Notes: a model not told the origin generated them from the letters alone. A DNA stretch of 64,000 nt from Ectopseudomonas oleovorans (GCF_003052605.1 NZ_QASO01000112.1:29105-93104), one strand, 5' to 3'. Shown: positions 26,115 to 34,349, counted from the stretch's first letter. Translations and numbers: made by a program.

Positions 26115-26462
26115 ATGGACATTAACGCGCTTGGCAGTAGTAACCTGAAGCAGGCCGCCGCTAATCCGGCTACTGCCGAAGAGTCGCCAAAACAGTCTGC
26201 CGTCGTCGCCGCTCCCAGTGAGTCCGGCGCACCGGTGGATCCGGCTGAACTGGAGGAGGCAGTTGCCCACCTTCAGGACTATGTGCAGAACGTCAATCGC
26301 AGTCTGCAGTTTGAGATTGACGACAGTAGCGGCATGGTGGTCGTACAGGTTTACGCCAGGGATTCCGGAGAGCTGATCCGGCAAATTCCTAGCGAAGAAG
26401 CTTTGCGACTCGCCGAACAGCTCGACGATGCTCGCACCCTGTTGTTTGAAGCGCGAGCCTGA
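26115..26462 (+). CDS. flaG: FlaG family protein
   Basis: The 115-residue protein has a disordered Ala/Pro/Ser-rich N-terminal third and the FlaG domain (about 50-110). The domain holds AVAHLQDYVQNVNRSLQFEI, SSGMVVVQVYARDSGELIRQ and IPSEEALRLAEQL. FlaG affects filament length or polymerisation in several polar-flagellated bacteria; its exact action is not established. It lies between fliC and fliD as in other pseudomonads and is probably transcribed partly by read-through from the fliC promoter. Only a weak Shine-Dalgarno (GGTGAA) precedes ATG 26115. Confidence 0.92.
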   Translation: MDINALGSSNLKQAAANPATAEESPKQSAVVAAPSESGAPVDPAELEEAVAHLQDYVQNVNRSLQFEIDDSSGMVVVQVYARDSGELIRQIPSEEALRLAEQLDDARTLLFEARA

Positions 26463-26465
26463 TCC

Positions 26466-26482
26466 TGGCCTGATTCCTGCGT
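26466..26482 (+). promoter_or_regulatory. Weak candidate sigma-54 promoter of fliD
   Basis: TGGCCT (26466-26471), 5 bp, CTGCG (26477-26481 region). GG and GC are 12 bp apart, but both boxes deviate from consensus. It lies about 50 bp before the fliD start, the spacing seen at the stronger sites. Confidence 0.35.
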
Positions 26483-26532
26483 AAGCATTGCGCAGCAAGC
26501 TAACGCGTCAGAATTCAAGCGAAGGAGGTCCC

Positions 26533-27915
26533 ATGGCGGGCTCCACTATTACCGGACTGGGCTCCGGTCTCGATATTTCCAGCCTGGTTACCTCGCTGGT
26601 GGATGCCGAGAAAGCGCCCAAGCAGAGTCAGATCGAGCGTCTGGCTGCGACGACCAATACCACCCTTTCCGCAGTGGGTACGCTCAAGAGCGCTCTGGAG
26701 ACTTTTCAGGCTTCGGTCACCAGCCTGACCAGTGTTTCCTCCAGTTTCGCCGCTCTGTCTGGCAGTTCTTCCAAGAGTGAAGTAGCAACGGTTACTGTCG
26801 GCAGTGGTGCAGTGGCTGGTAGCTATGAGCTGCAGGTCGAGCAATTGGCGAAGGGCTCCAAGGTCGCCTCTCAGGTGATGGAAGACGGTGCTTCGACCAC
26901 TTTTTCCTCAGGTAGCCTGACTATTTCCCTCGGGTCAGCCAGCTACACCGTAAGTGTTGCTGAGGGCGCCAGCCTCAGTGACATCCGTAGCAGTATCAAT
27001 TCCCAGCTGTCCAACTCGGCAGGCATCAGCGCCAACATCGTCACGGACTCCAGTGGTTCGCGCCTGGTGCTCAGCTCGGAAACCATGGGCGAGGGCACGG
27101 ATCTCAGTGTTTCAGGCAGCAATGACAGTCTGGCGCGTCTGGATGTCGACGGCACCGTGCAGCAGGCCGGTACCGGAGCCGGTTATATCACCAAGGCGCA
27201 GGATGCCAAGTTCACGCTGGATGGTCTGTCCATGACCAGCGCGACCAATACGGTGAGTAGCGCGATCAGTGGTCTGAGCTTCAAGCTGCTGAGCGAGGAT
27301 GATGCGTCCACCACCATTACGGTCGGCTCCAACAGCGATAAATTGCAGTCCTCGATACAGACCTTCGTAACGGCCTACAACACGCTGCTGACCATGACCA
27401 ATGCGCTGACCAAGGTCAGCACTCAGGATGGTGCTGTCACCGATGCGGGGGCACTGGTTGGCGATGCCTCGGTACGCACGCTGCTTAACTCGGTGCGCAA
27501 TGCCTTGTCGCAGCCGTCGAGTGCTGGCAGTACCTTGTCGCAGTTCGGTGTGCTGACGCAGACCGACGGTACTCTGGCCATTGATGACACTCGCCTGGAA
27601 GCTGCAGCCAGCTCCGATCCTGAGGTGATACGTTCGTTTTTCACTGGCAGTGATGGTTTGCTGGAGCGTATGGGCTCGCTGGTTGAGGGCTACACCAAGA
27701 GAGGCGGTATTCTGGAGGCGCGGGAGTCGAATCTGAACTCGACACTGCGCGATCTGGATAACCAGCAAACCGATCTCAACCGGCGTATGGAAGCGCTGGA
27801 GACGACGCTCTACTCCCGCTACAACAAGATGGATGCCTTGCTGGGCGAACTGGAAAATACGCGCAACAGCCTGACCTCGATATTCGATGCCATGGCTGCG
27901 CAGAAAGACAATTAA
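26533..27915 (+). CDS. fliD: Flagellar filament cap protein FliD (HAP2)
   Basis: The 460-residue cap protein promotes flagellin polymerisation at the filament tip and can mediate adhesion. The N-terminal FliD domain is recognisable (MAGSTITGLGSGLDISSLVT, SLVDAEKAPKQSQIERL) and so is the C-terminal coiled coil (SNLNSTLRDLDNQQTDLNRR, MEALETTLYSRYNKMDALLG). An ISGLSFKLLSEDDASTTITV segment precedes the FliD C-terminal domain. ATG 26533 is chosen because an ideal AAGGAGGT lies 5 bp upstream; the open frame extends to 26488. A terminator follows the gene. Confidence 0.96.
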   Translation: MAGSTITGLGSGLDISSLVTSLVDAEKAPKQSQIERLAATTNTTLSAVGTLKSALETFQASVTSLTSVSSSFAALSGSSSKSEVATVTVGSGAVAGSYELQVEQLAKGSKVASQVMEDGASTTFSSGSLTISLGSASYTVSVAEGASLSDIRSSINSQLSNSAGISANIVTDSSGSRLVLSSETMGEGTDLSVSGSNDSLARLDVDGTVQQAGTGAGYITKAQDAKFTLDGLSMTSATNTVSSAISGLSFKLLSEDDASTTITVGSNSDKLQSSIQTFVTAYNTLLTMTNALTKVSTQDGAVTDAGALVGDASVRTLLNSVRNALSQPSSAGSTLSQFGVLTQTDGTLAIDDTRLEAAASSDPEVIRSFFTGSDGLLERMGSLVEGYTKRGGILEARESNLNSTLRDLDNQQTDLNRRMEALETTLYSRYNKMDALLGELENTRNSLTSIFDAMAAQKDN

Positions 27916-27939
27916 GCCGTATCTACGGCTATTAAGGTG

Positions 27940-27976
27940 AGGGCGCGCGGGCGAGAGGTATCGCAGCGCCCTTTTT
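27940..27976 (+). terminator. Rho-independent terminator after fliD
   Basis: AGGGCGC (27940-27946) pairs with GCGCCCT (27966-27972) across a ~19-nt loop, then TTTTT. A small AGCCGTA/TACGGCT hairpin lies just before. It separates fliD from the fliS promoter. Confidence 0.65.
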
Positions 27977-28101
27977 GCTTTATTTGCCAGTTGCTCCGGG
28001 CTCTGACGCCTTAGCCGGGGCTGTTGGTAGATCAGGGGGCTGCCAGGTTTTCAGGTTTTGCTGATACCGCCCGCACTGCAAAAAAGTGTGCTGGAGGCAC
28101 C

Positions 28102-28128
28102 TAAAGTTATGCCGGACCACGTCGATAT
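28102..28128 (+). promoter_or_regulatory. Candidate sigma-28 promoter of fliS
   Basis: TAAAGTTA (28102-28109), 11 bp, GTCGATAT (28121-28128), matching the FliA consensus at 7 of 8 and 6 of 8 positions with exact spacing. It lies 40 bp before the fliS start. It would let fliS-fliT be boosted together with fliC. Confidence 0.65.
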
Positions 28129-28168
28129 AAAGGACATCTCCCAGCTATCGTTGTGCAAGGAAAACCAG

Positions 28169-28546
28169 ATGAACGCCATGGCCGCCCTTCGTCAGTACCA
28201 GAACGTCAATCGTAACGCTCAGGTTGTAGAAGCCAGTCCTCATCGTCTGATTCAGATGCTCCTTGAGGGCGGGTTGGATCGCATCGCCCAGGCGCGTGGC
28301 GCGCTGGAGCGTAAGCAGATTGCCCTGAAGGGTGAGTTGATCGGCAAGGCCGTTGCTATCATCGGCGGCCTGCGCGAAGCGCTGGATCTGAAGGCCGGTG
28401 GTGAGCTAGCCGCTAACCTGGACGCCTTGTACGACTACATGATGCGTCGCTTGACTGAGGCCAACATTCACAACGACCCACAGCGCTTGGATGAAGTTGC
28501 CGGCCTGCTGCGTCAAGTCAAATCCGGTTGGGATGGCATTGCCTGA
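28169..28546 (+). CDS. fliS: Flagellin export chaperone FliS
   Basis: The 125-residue helical protein matches FliS: YQNVNRNAQVVEASPHRLIQ, MLLEGGLDRIAQARGALER and the C-terminal LDEVAGLLRQVKSGWDGIA. FliS binds the C-terminal helix of flagellin in the cytosol, prevents premature polymerisation and delivers it to FlhA. ATG 28169 has AAGGA 8 bp upstream; the open frame continues to 28058 but crosses the predicted promoter. It is followed by the fliT-like gene after 19 bp. Confidence 0.95.
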   Translation: MNAMAALRQYQNVNRNAQVVEASPHRLIQMLLEGGLDRIAQARGALERKQIALKGELIGKAVAIIGGLREALDLKAGGELAANLDALYDYMMRRLTEANIHNDPQRLDEVAGLLRQVKSGWDGIA

Positions 28547-28565
28547 AACCGGTGGGGGATTACCC

Positions 28566-28862
28566 ATGAACGCATCCGTTATGCAGTTGCAGACTACCGG
28601 TGCGGCCTTGCGCCAGGCGCTTGATGGTCGCGATTGGGAGGCCATCGGCAAGCTGGATCTGCAGTGCCGTGCGATCGTTAGCCAGGCGATGGTTGAGCCG
28701 GAGTTTGATCAGCAAGCCATGAGTGCCTGCATGCAGGAGCTGCTGGACCTGTACCAGGACATGATTCAGCTGTGCCGCAAGGAGCAGGGCAAGATCGGCG
28801 AAGAGCTCATGCAGCTGCAGCAGTCGCGTAAAGGCGCGCAGGTTTACCGCCTGTTCGGCTGA
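28566..28862 (+). CDS. fliT: FliT-like flagellar chaperone
   Basis: The 98-residue, mostly helical protein sits directly after fliS, where pseudomonads carry a small gene usually annotated FliT or left hypothetical. Visible features are GAALRQALDGRDWEAIGKLD and a C-terminal helix ELLDLYQDMIQLCRKEQGKI. FliT in enterics binds FliD and controls FlhDC; the partner here would be FliD by analogy, while FlhDC is absent in Pseudomonas. The name rests mainly on position, length and helical character. ATG 28566 is close to fliS; upstream in-frame codons overlap fliS. Confidence 0.7.
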   Translation: MNASVMQLQTTGAALRQALDGRDWEAIGKLDLQCRAIVSQAMVEPEFDQQAMSACMQELLDLYQDMIQLCRKEQGKIGEELMQLQQSRKGAQVYRLFG

Positions 28863-28901
28863 GTTGGGTCAAGCTCCCGGTTATTGCGTCAGGGCAACAT
28901 A

Positions 28902-28936
28902 AGCCAGGCTCGCCGTGAGGTGAGTCTGGCTTTTTA
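28902..28936 (+). terminator. Rho-independent terminator after fliT
   Basis: AGCCAGGCTCGCC (28902 on) pairs with GGTGAGTCTGGCT (11 of 13 bp) across a GTGA loop and is followed by TTTTT. It isolates fleQ from the late-gene operon. Confidence 0.85.
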
Positions 28937-29005
28937 TCGTCTGCATGCGGTTATTTCCTGTTTGGCCGGGATGTGACTGCCATAGCGAAAAGACACGTCA
29001 TAAAA

Positions 29006-29035
29006 TTGACTGCAGCCACAATAATGACTTTACTA
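29006..29035 (+). promoter_or_regulatory. Candidate sigma-70 promoter of fleQ
   Basis: TTGACT (29006-29011) and TTTACT or TTACTA (29029-29035) with a 17-18 bp spacer. Known fleQ genes are sigma-70 dependent, which fits. It lies about 75 bp before the fleQ start. No sigma-54 site is seen here. Confidence 0.45.
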
Positions 29036-29108
29036 GTGGCCAGTCGCTGGATTGTGCCGATTCCATGGCGCGCCTTTTCTTTCACTCCTCGAGTCAGACC
29101 TATTCAAG

Positions 29109-30584
29109 ATGTGGCGTGAAACCAAGATCCTCCTGATTGATGACAATTCAGCCCGTCGCCATGAACTGGCGATCATCCTGAATTTCCTTGGCGAAGAGCA
29201 CCTGAGCTGCAGCAGCGCGGATTGGCGTGATGTCGTTGCCGGGCTGGAGTCCAGCCGTGATGTGCTCAGCGTGTTGTTGGGCGAAGTTGACGCCAAGGGC
29301 GGGGCGCTGGAGCTGACCAAGCAGATTGTGGCCTGGGATGAATTCCTGCCGGTGCTGACCATTGGCGAGATGCCGGCTATCGATTGGCCGGAAGACTTGC
29401 GTCGGCGTGTGCTGACCGGCCTGGAAATGCCGCTGAGCTACAACAAGCTGCTCGACTCTTTGCACCGCGCTCAGGTTTATCGCGAGATGTATGACCAGGC
29501 GCGTGATCGTGGCCGTCAGCGCGAGCCCAATCTGTTCCGCAGCCTGGTCGGTACCAGTCGTGCCATTCAGCAGGTTCGGCAGATGATGCAGCAGGTGGCC
29601 GATACCGAGGCCAGTGTGCTGATCCTGGGTGAGTCCGGAACCGGCAAGGAAGTCGTCGCGCGCAATCTGCATTACCACTCCAAGCGTCGCGATGCGCCGT
29701 TCGTGCCGGTCAACTGTGGGGCCATTCCGGCCGAACTGCTCGAGAGCGAACTCTTCGGGCATGAGAAGGGTGCTTTTACCGGCGCCATCACCAGCCGGGC
29801 AGGGCGCTTTGAGTTGGCCAATGGCGGCACGCTGTTCCTGGATGAAATCGGTGATATGCCGCTGCCGATGCAGGTCAAGCTGCTGCGTGTGTTGCAGGAG
29901 CGCACTTTCGAGCGCGTCGGCAGTAACAAGACGCAGACTGCTGACGTGCGCATCATTGCCGCCACGCACAAGAACCTGGAGAAGATGATCGAGGATGGCA
30001 GTTTCCGTGAGGATCTGTATTACCGCCTTAACGTCTTCCCGATCGAGATGGCGCCGCTGCGCGAGCGTATCGAAGATATCCCGCTGCTGATGAACGAGCT
30101 GATCTCGCGCATGGAGCACGAGAAGCGCGGCTCCATTCGTTTCAACTCGGCCGCCATCATGTCGTTGTGCCGTCATGACTGGGCGGGCAACGTGCGTGAA
30201 CTGGCCAACCTGGTCGAGCGTATGGCGATCATGCATCCCTATGGCGTGATCGGGGTGGGCGAGTTGCCGAAGAAGTTCCGTCATGTCGATGACGAAGATG
30301 AGCAGCTTGCGGCCAGCCTGCGTGACGAGATGGAAGAGCGCGCGGCAATCATGGCCGGCCTGCCGGGCCTCGATACGCCAGCCATGCTGCCGCCGGAGGG
30401 GCTGGACCTGAAGGACTACCTCGGTAATCTGGAGCAAGGGCTGATCCAGCAAGCGCTGGATGATGCTGGCGGTGTGGTGGCCCGTGCTGCCGAGCGCCTG
30501 CGTATTCGACGGACCACGCTGGTCGAGAAGATGCGCAAGTACGGTATGAGTCGCCGCGAAGAGGATGGTCAGGACGAGGATTGA
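29109..30584 (+). CDS. fleQ: Flagellar master regulator FleQ
   Basis: The 491-residue enhancer-binding protein has an N-terminal receiver-like FleQ domain ([20 protein letters not shown], degenerate for phosphorylation) and an AAA+ sigma-54 activation domain. The AAA+ part has Walker [10 protein letters not shown] at about 178-186, the GAFTGA loop contacting sigma-54, Walker [12 protein letters not shown] and the arginine finger region [13 protein letters not shown]. The C-terminal Fis-type helix-turn-helix is [20 protein letters not shown]. FleQ activates the sigma-54 flagellar promoters, binds c-di-GMP and works with FleN (53233). ATG 29109 gives the MWRET start known for FleQ, although no clear Shine-Dalgarno precedes it. 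Confidence 0.98.
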   Translation: MWRETKILLIDDNSARRHELAIILNFLGEEHLSCSSADWRDVVAGLESSRDVLSVLLGEVDAKGGALELTKQIVAWDEFLPVLTIGEMPAIDWPEDLRRRVLTGLEMPLSYNKLLDSLHRAQVYREMYDQARDRGRQREPNLFRSLVGTSRAIQQVRQMMQQVADTEASVLILGESGTGKEVVARNLHYHSKRRDAPFVPVNCGAIPAELLESELFGHEKGAFTGAITSRAGRFELANGGTLFLDEIGDMPLPMQVKLLRVLQERTFERVGSNKTQTADVRIIAATHKNLEKMIEDGSFREDLYYRLNVFPIEMAPLRERIEDIPLLMNELISRMEHEKRGSIRFNSAAIMSLCRHDWAGNVRELANLVERMAIMHPYGVIGVGELPKKFRHVDDEDEQLAASLRDEMEERAAIMAGLPGLDTPAMLPPEGLDLKDYLGNLEQGLIQQALDDAGGVVARAAERLRIRRTTLVEKMRKYGMSRREEDGQDED

Positions 30585-30620
30585 TTTCTCAGCCTCAGGC
30601 TAAGGAAACTCTGGAAAACT

Positions 30621-30691
30621 CGTCATTCCCGCGCAGGCGGGAATCCAGAACCTGCGAAACTCCTGGGCTCCCGCCTTCGCGGGAGTGACGG
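30621..30691. repeat. REP-type palindromes between fleQ and fleS
   Basis: CGTCATTCCCGCGCAGGCGG (30621 on, continuing GAATCCAG) and the inverted GGCTCCCGCCTTCGCGGGAG followed by TGACGG. These belong to the same CGTCATCCCCGCGAAGGCGGG family that clusters at 33545-33638 and 34201-34227. Confidence 0.8.
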
Positions 30692-30728
30692 TAAGTAACT
30701 TTTTCAGAACATCCCTAACGCCGCAAAG

Positions 30729-30767
30729 AAAGCCGGAGCTTTGACGCAAGCTCCGGCTTTGTTTTTT
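30729..30767 (+). terminator. Strong rho-independent terminator after fleQ
   Basis: A perfect 13-bp stem AAAGCCGGAGCTT (30729-30741) / AAGCTCCGGCTTT (30748-30760), 6-nt loop, then GTTTTTT. It ends fleQ transcription before the fleSR promoter. Confidence 0.95.
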
Positions 30768-30797
30768 CAAGTTGTTGATAAATAAGAACAAAAAAGT

Positions 30798-30813
30798 AGG
30801 CACGGGGATTGCT
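30798..30813 (+). promoter_or_regulatory. Sigma-54 promoter of fleSR
   Basis: AGGCAC (30798-30803), 5 bp, TTGCT (30809-30813). Only the first base differs from TGGCAC and GG/GC spacing is 12 bp. It lies 53 bp before fleS, agreeing with known FleQ/RpoN control of fleSR. Confidence 0.85.
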
Positions 30814-30865
30814 AAAGCTCTTGTATCCGACCGTCTTCTGACGGTGCGTCGTACGAGAGAAGCAG

Positions 30866-32080
30866 ATGGAAGCCAACCTTCGTCCTACCGAGTCAGCCGA
30901 GCCAAGCCTTGCAGCGCCGCTCGAACAAGCCAGTCGTGCAGGACTGGAGCAGGCCTTTGCCCTGTTCAATCAGATGTCCAACCAGCTCAGCGAGTCCTAT
31001 AGCCTGCTCGAGGCGCGGGTCAATGAGCTGAAGGGGCAACTAGCACTGGTCAGTGCTCAGCGTATGCAGGAACTGGCGGAGAAGGAGCGTCTGGCCCATC
31101 GCCTGCAAAGCCTGCTCGACCTGCTGCCTGGTGGTGTGATCGTCATCGACGGACAGGGTGTCGTGCGGGAGGCCAACCCAGTCGCGCGTGCGCTACTCGG
31201 CCAACCACTGGTGGGTATGCTCTGGCGCCAGGTGATCGCGCGCAACTTCGCGCCGCGCGAAGACGATGGTCACGAAATTTCCATGCGCGATGGTCGTCGT
31301 CTGTCCATCGCCACCCGATCCCTGCACGGGGAGCCTGGGCAACTCGTGCTTTTGACTGACCTGACGGAAACCCGTCGCCTGCAGGATCAGCTCTCTCGCC
31401 ATGAGCGCCTGTCGGCGCTTGGGCGCATGGTCGCCTCTCTCGCCCATCAGATTCGTACGCCACTCTCCGCTGCGTTGCTCTACGCCAGTCATCTGAATGA
31501 GCAGGTGCTACCCGCCGAACAGCAGCAGCGCTTCGCGGGGCGCTTGAAGGAGCGGCTGCACGAGTTGGAAAACCAGGTGCGTGACATGCTGATCTTCGCC
31601 CGTGGCGAGCTGCCATTGCCGGATCGGCTGTCGCCCTCAGCGCTGTTCGACGCGCTGCGAGCGGCTGCCGACGCGCATGTCGGTGGCATGGCCGTGCGCT
31701 GGCAGTGCGATGCGCGCGATGGCGAGTTGTTGTGTAACCGCGACACATTGGTGGGCACCGTGCTCAATCTGATCGACAACGCCATTCAGGCGGCCGGTCG
31801 CGATGCGCGCCTGAAGATTCATCTGTATCGCCGCGGTGGCCAGTTACGGCTATGCGTCAGCGATAACGGACCGGGTATGAGCCAGGAAACCCTGGCGCGC
31901 CTGGGCGAGCCCTTCTTCACCACCAAGACTACCGGAACCGGCCTCGGCCTGGCGGTGGTCAAGGCGGTGGCGCGTGCTCATCAGGGCCAGTTGCTGCTGC
32001 AATCACGTGCAGGTCGTGGCACCTGCGCCATCGTTTCTTTGCCGCTGCTTGATGCAGCGCCTCACTCGAATCAGGAGTAA
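30866..32080 (+). CDS. fleS: Flagellar sensor histidine kinase FleS
   Basis: The 404-residue protein is predicted cytoplasmic, with no membrane segments. A coiled N-terminal part leads to a PAS domain (about 75-150; SLLDLLPGGVIVIDGQGVVR). The HisKA domain follows, with phospho-acceptor His near 193 in MVASLAHQIRTPLSAALLYA, and then the HATPase domain with N box LIDNAIQAAGRD and G boxes SDNGPGMSQE and TTGTGLGLAVVKAV. FleS phosphorylates FleR, which activates the basal-body/hook class of genes. ATG 30866 follows AGAGAAG. fleR begins 3 bp after its stop, so the two are coupled. Confidence 0.96.
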   Translation: MEANLRPTESAEPSLAAPLEQASRAGLEQAFALFNQMSNQLSESYSLLEARVNELKGQLALVSAQRMQELAEKERLAHRLQSLLDLLPGGVIVIDGQGVVREANPVARALLGQPLVGMLWRQVIARNFAPREDDGHEISMRDGRRLSIATRSLHGEPGQLVLLTDLTETRRLQDQLSRHERLSALGRMVASLAHQIRTPLSAALLYASHLNEQVLPAEQQQRFAGRLKERLHELENQVRDMLIFARGELPLPDRLSPSALFDALRAAADAHVGGMAVRWQCDARDGELLCNRDTLVGTVLNLIDNAIQAAGRDARLKIHLYRRGGQLRLCVSDNGPGMSQETLARLGEPFFTTKTTGTGLGLAVVKAVARAHQGQLLLQSRAGRGTCAIVSLPLLDAAPHSNQE

Positions 32081-32083
32081 TCC

Positions 32084-33499
32084 ATGGCTGCCAAAGTCCT
32101 GTTGGTTGAAGACGATCGCGCCCTGCGCGAAGCCCTGGCCGATACCCTGTGCCTGGGCGGGCATGATTATCGTGCGGTCGATTGTGCCGAGGCGGCTCTG
32201 GTCGCCTTGACCGAGGAGCCGTTCGGGCTGGTGGTCAGCGATGTCAATATGCCGGGTATGGATGGGCACCAACTGCTGGCGCAGATTCGTAGCCGTTATC
32301 CGCAATTGCCGGTGTTGCTGATGACGGCTTTCGGTGCCGTGGAGCGGGCGGTGGATGCGATTCGCCAGGGGGCGGCCGATTATCTCGTCAAGCCGTTCGA
32401 GCCACGCACGCTGCTGGAACTCGTTGCCAGGCATGCGCTCGGAAAATTGACGGCGGGTGATCGTGATGGGCCGGTCGCGCTCGAGCCCGCCAGCGTGCAG
32501 CTGCTGGAGCTGGCATCCCGCGTGGCGCAGAGCGATTCGACGGTGATGATCACGGGTGAGTCGGGGACCGGTAAGGAGGTGCTGGCGCGTTATATCCATC
32601 AGCAGTCGCCGCGCGCCTCCGGGCCTTTCATCGCCATCAACTGTGCGGCGATTCCCGACAACATGCTTGAGGCCACCTTGTTCGGGCATGAAAAGGGCGC
32701 GTTCACCGGTGCCGTGACCGCGCAGCCGGGCAAGTTCGAGTTGGCCGACGGAGGCACCATCCTGCTCGACGAGATTTCCGAAATGCCGCTGGGGCTGCAG
32801 GCCAAGTTGCTGCGTGTGCTGCAGGAGCGTGAGGTGGAGCGGGTCGGGGCGCGCAAACCGATCAACCTGGATATTCGCGTGCTGGCCACCAGTAACCGTG
32901 ATCTGGCCGGCGAAGTGGCGGCCGGGCGTTTCCGTGAGGATCTTTACTATCGCCTGTCGGTCTTCCCCTTGGCCTGGCGGCCGTTGCGTGAGCGGCCTGC
33001 CGACATCCTGCCGTTGGCCGAGCGGCTCCTGGCCAAGCACGTCAAAAAAATGAATCAGGCACCGGTACGTTTGTCAGAATCGGCAGCGCAGTGCCTGGTG
33101 CAGCATCAGTGGCCGGGCAACGTGCGTGAGCTGGACAACGCCATTCAACGTGCGCTGATTCTGCAGCAGGGTGGGGTGATACAGGCGCAGGATCTATGCC
33201 TGCACGCACCCATAGGTCAGACGGTGCAGAGCGCCGTGCCGCACCTGGCTGTGGTGCCGAGTATGGCCCCGCCGATGACGCAACCGGTCGAGCCGCCGGC
33301 TGCGGTGGATTCCGGCGCGCTGGGCGAGGACCTTCGCCGTCGCGAGTTTCAAGTGATCATCGATACCCTGCGTGCCGAGCGCGGTCGTCGCAAGGAGGCC
33401 GCCGAGCGTCTGGGCATCAGCCCGCGTACCCTGCGCTACAAGCTGGCGCAGATGCGTGATGCCGGGATGGATGTTGAGGCTTACCTGTACGCCAGCTAG
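32084..33499 (+). CDS. fleR: Flagellar two-component response regulator FleR (NtrC family)
   Basis: The 471-residue protein has an N-terminal receiver with the acidic pair VEDDRALRE and phospho-acceptor Asp in SDVNMPGMDG (about residue 52). The sigma-54 activation domain has Walker [26 protein letters not shown] and GGTILLDEISEMPLGLQAKL. A Pro/Ala-rich linker leads to a Fis-type HTH (GRRKEAAERLGISPRTLRYK). It is the cognate regulator of FleS and activates sigma-54 promoters such as flgB, flgF and fliK classes; which promoters exactly here is inference. It is followed by the repeat-rich interval 33545-34230. Confidence 0.97.
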   Translation: MAAKVLLVEDDRALREALADTLCLGGHDYRAVDCAEAALVALTEEPFGLVVSDVNMPGMDGHQLLAQIRSRYPQLPVLLMTAFGAVERAVDAIRQGAADYLVKPFEPRTLLELVARHALGKLTAGDRDGPVALEPASVQLLELASRVAQSDSTVMITGESGTGKEVLARYIHQQSPRASGPFIAINCAAIPDNMLEATLFGHEKGAFTGAVTAQPGKFELADGGTILLDEISEMPLGLQAKLLRVLQEREVERVGARKPINLDIRVLATSNRDLAGEVAAGRFREDLYYRLSVFPLAWRPLRERPADILPLAERLLAKHVKKMNQAPVRLSESAAQCLVQHQWPGNVRELDNAIQRALILQQGGVIQAQDLCLHAPIGQTVQSAVPHLAVVPSMAPPMTQPVEPPAAVDSGALGEDLRRREFQVIIDTLRAERGRRKEAAERLGISPRTLRYKLAQMRDAGMDVEAYLYAS

Positions 33500-33544
33500 T
33501 TTTGCTGTGCTGAAGGGGATGCGACGGAGGGGGACGCTGCCTGG

Positions 33545-33638
33545 GTTCCCGCCTTCGCGGGAATGACCTCGAATGATCCATCGCCGTCATCCCCGCGAAG
33601 GCGCAGCTACCGTCATCCCCGCGAAGGCGGGGATCCAG
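33545..33638. repeat. Cluster of three REP-type palindromes
   Basis: GTTCCCGCCTTCGCGGGAAT (33545 on), a truncated CGTCATCCCCGCGAAGGCGC (33585 on) and a complete CGTCATCCCCGCGAAGGCGG continuing GGATCCAG (33611-33638). All belong to one family with alternating orientation. Confidence 0.85.
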
Positions 33639-33689
33639 CCGCGGTGCTAAGGTTGTCCTGGCTTGTAGGAACATTTTTTGTTCGGGCCT

Positions 33690-33833
33690 AACAGGCTGTT
33701 GAAAAACTACCTGCGTTGGCAATACTGCGTTAAAAACAGCCTCAAAATGCTCATTTACAGCATGTAAACTGCGCTTTTTCGGCTGTTTTCGCCTTGTCTT
33801 GCCTGCCTCGCCTACGTTTTTCAACGGCCTGCT
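33690..33833. repeat. ~144-bp dispersed element with terminal inverted repeats (MITE-like)
   Basis: The left end AACAGGCTGTTGAAAAACTA is an imperfect inverted repeat of the right end ACGTTTTTCAACGGCCTGCT. The interior has no coding potential. A second copy begins at 63874 and runs off the window, showing that the unit is dispersed. No transposase is encoded, so it would need to be mobilised in trans if mobile at all. Confidence 0.8.
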
Positions 33834-33894
33834 AAATCGATTGCTGAGTAGGCTTCCATCCGTATGAAGGGCCCAATCTGCAAAGGACTGCAGC

Positions 33895-34224
33895 ATGAAA
33901 CAACCCGCCGTTTACATTATGGCCAGTCAGCGTAATGGCACGCTCTATACCGGAGTTACAGCGGATCTGCTGCGGCGTGTCTGGCAGCATAGAGAGGGAG
34001 TCGTTGAGGGCTTTACACTCCGCTATGGAGTGAAGTTGCTGGTGTGGTACGAGCAGCATGAAAGTATGAGTGGCGCGATAGCCAGGGAGAAGGCGATCAA
34101 GAAATGGAATCGTGCCTGGAAGCTGCGCCTGATCGAAGAGCGAAATCCGCAATGGCGCGATCTTTGGTCAGAGATTGTTGGTGAGTCGTCTGGTGCTGCT
34201 GGGTCCCCGCCTTCGCGGGGATGA
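33895..34224 (+). CDS. GIY-YIG family small nuclease-like protein
   Basis: The 109-residue protein has the GIY-YIG fold signature: VYIMASQRNGTLYTGVTADL supplies the Y-I-M and Y-T-G strands, followed by RRVWQHRE, the YGVKLLVWYE strand and REKAIKKWNRAWKLRLIEER. It belongs to the small single-domain group (UPF0213/YhbQ-like) whose cellular role is unknown. It sits alone between fleR and fliE, an insertion into the usual gene order. REP-type palindromes lie on both sides, and its last codons (encoding GSPPSRG) lie inside a REP sequence at 34201-34227, so the natural C-terminus was probably altered by the repeat. The start MKQPAVYIM at ATG 33895 is typical of the group. Confidence 0.85.
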   Translation: MKQPAVYIMASQRNGTLYTGVTADLLRRVWQHREGVVEGFTLRYGVKLLVWYEQHESMSGAIAREKAIKKWNRAWKLRLIEERNPQWRDLWSEIVGESSGAAGSPPSRG

Positions 34225-34227
34225 CGG
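34201..34227. repeat. REP-type palindrome overlapping the GIY-YIG 3' end
   Basis: GGGTCCCCGCCTTCGCGGGG followed by ATGACGG, inverted relative to the copy at 33611. It supplies the stop codon and last seven codons of the GIY-YIG ORF. Confidence 0.85.
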
Positions 34228-34281
34228 TAGTTATCCCATTTATCTGCGTATCCTCGGTCTGATTCCCATAAGCCGCTCTGT

Positions 34282-34297
34282 TGGCACCCTTGTTGCT
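34282..34297 (+). promoter_or_regulatory. Sigma-54 promoter of the fliE operon
   Basis: TGGCAC (34282-34287), 5 bp, TTGCT (34293-34297): a perfect consensus -24/-12 site, 53 bp before the fliE start. Confidence 0.93.
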
Positions 34298-34349
34298 AAT
34301 ACCCCTGCATAGCGCCGCTAGTGTCAAAAAGCGGGCAGTGGAGGAAGTC

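Noticed and set aside
29148..30452. 434-codon minus-strand open frame opposite fleQ
   Set aside because: Composition is typical of antisense shadow frames and fleQ on the other strand is intact with all motifs.
33545..34229. Possible CRISPR-like array from repeated CCCGCGAAGGCGGGG units
   Set aside because: The units are palindromic REPs in alternating orientation with irregular spacing and no uniform spacers or cas genes.
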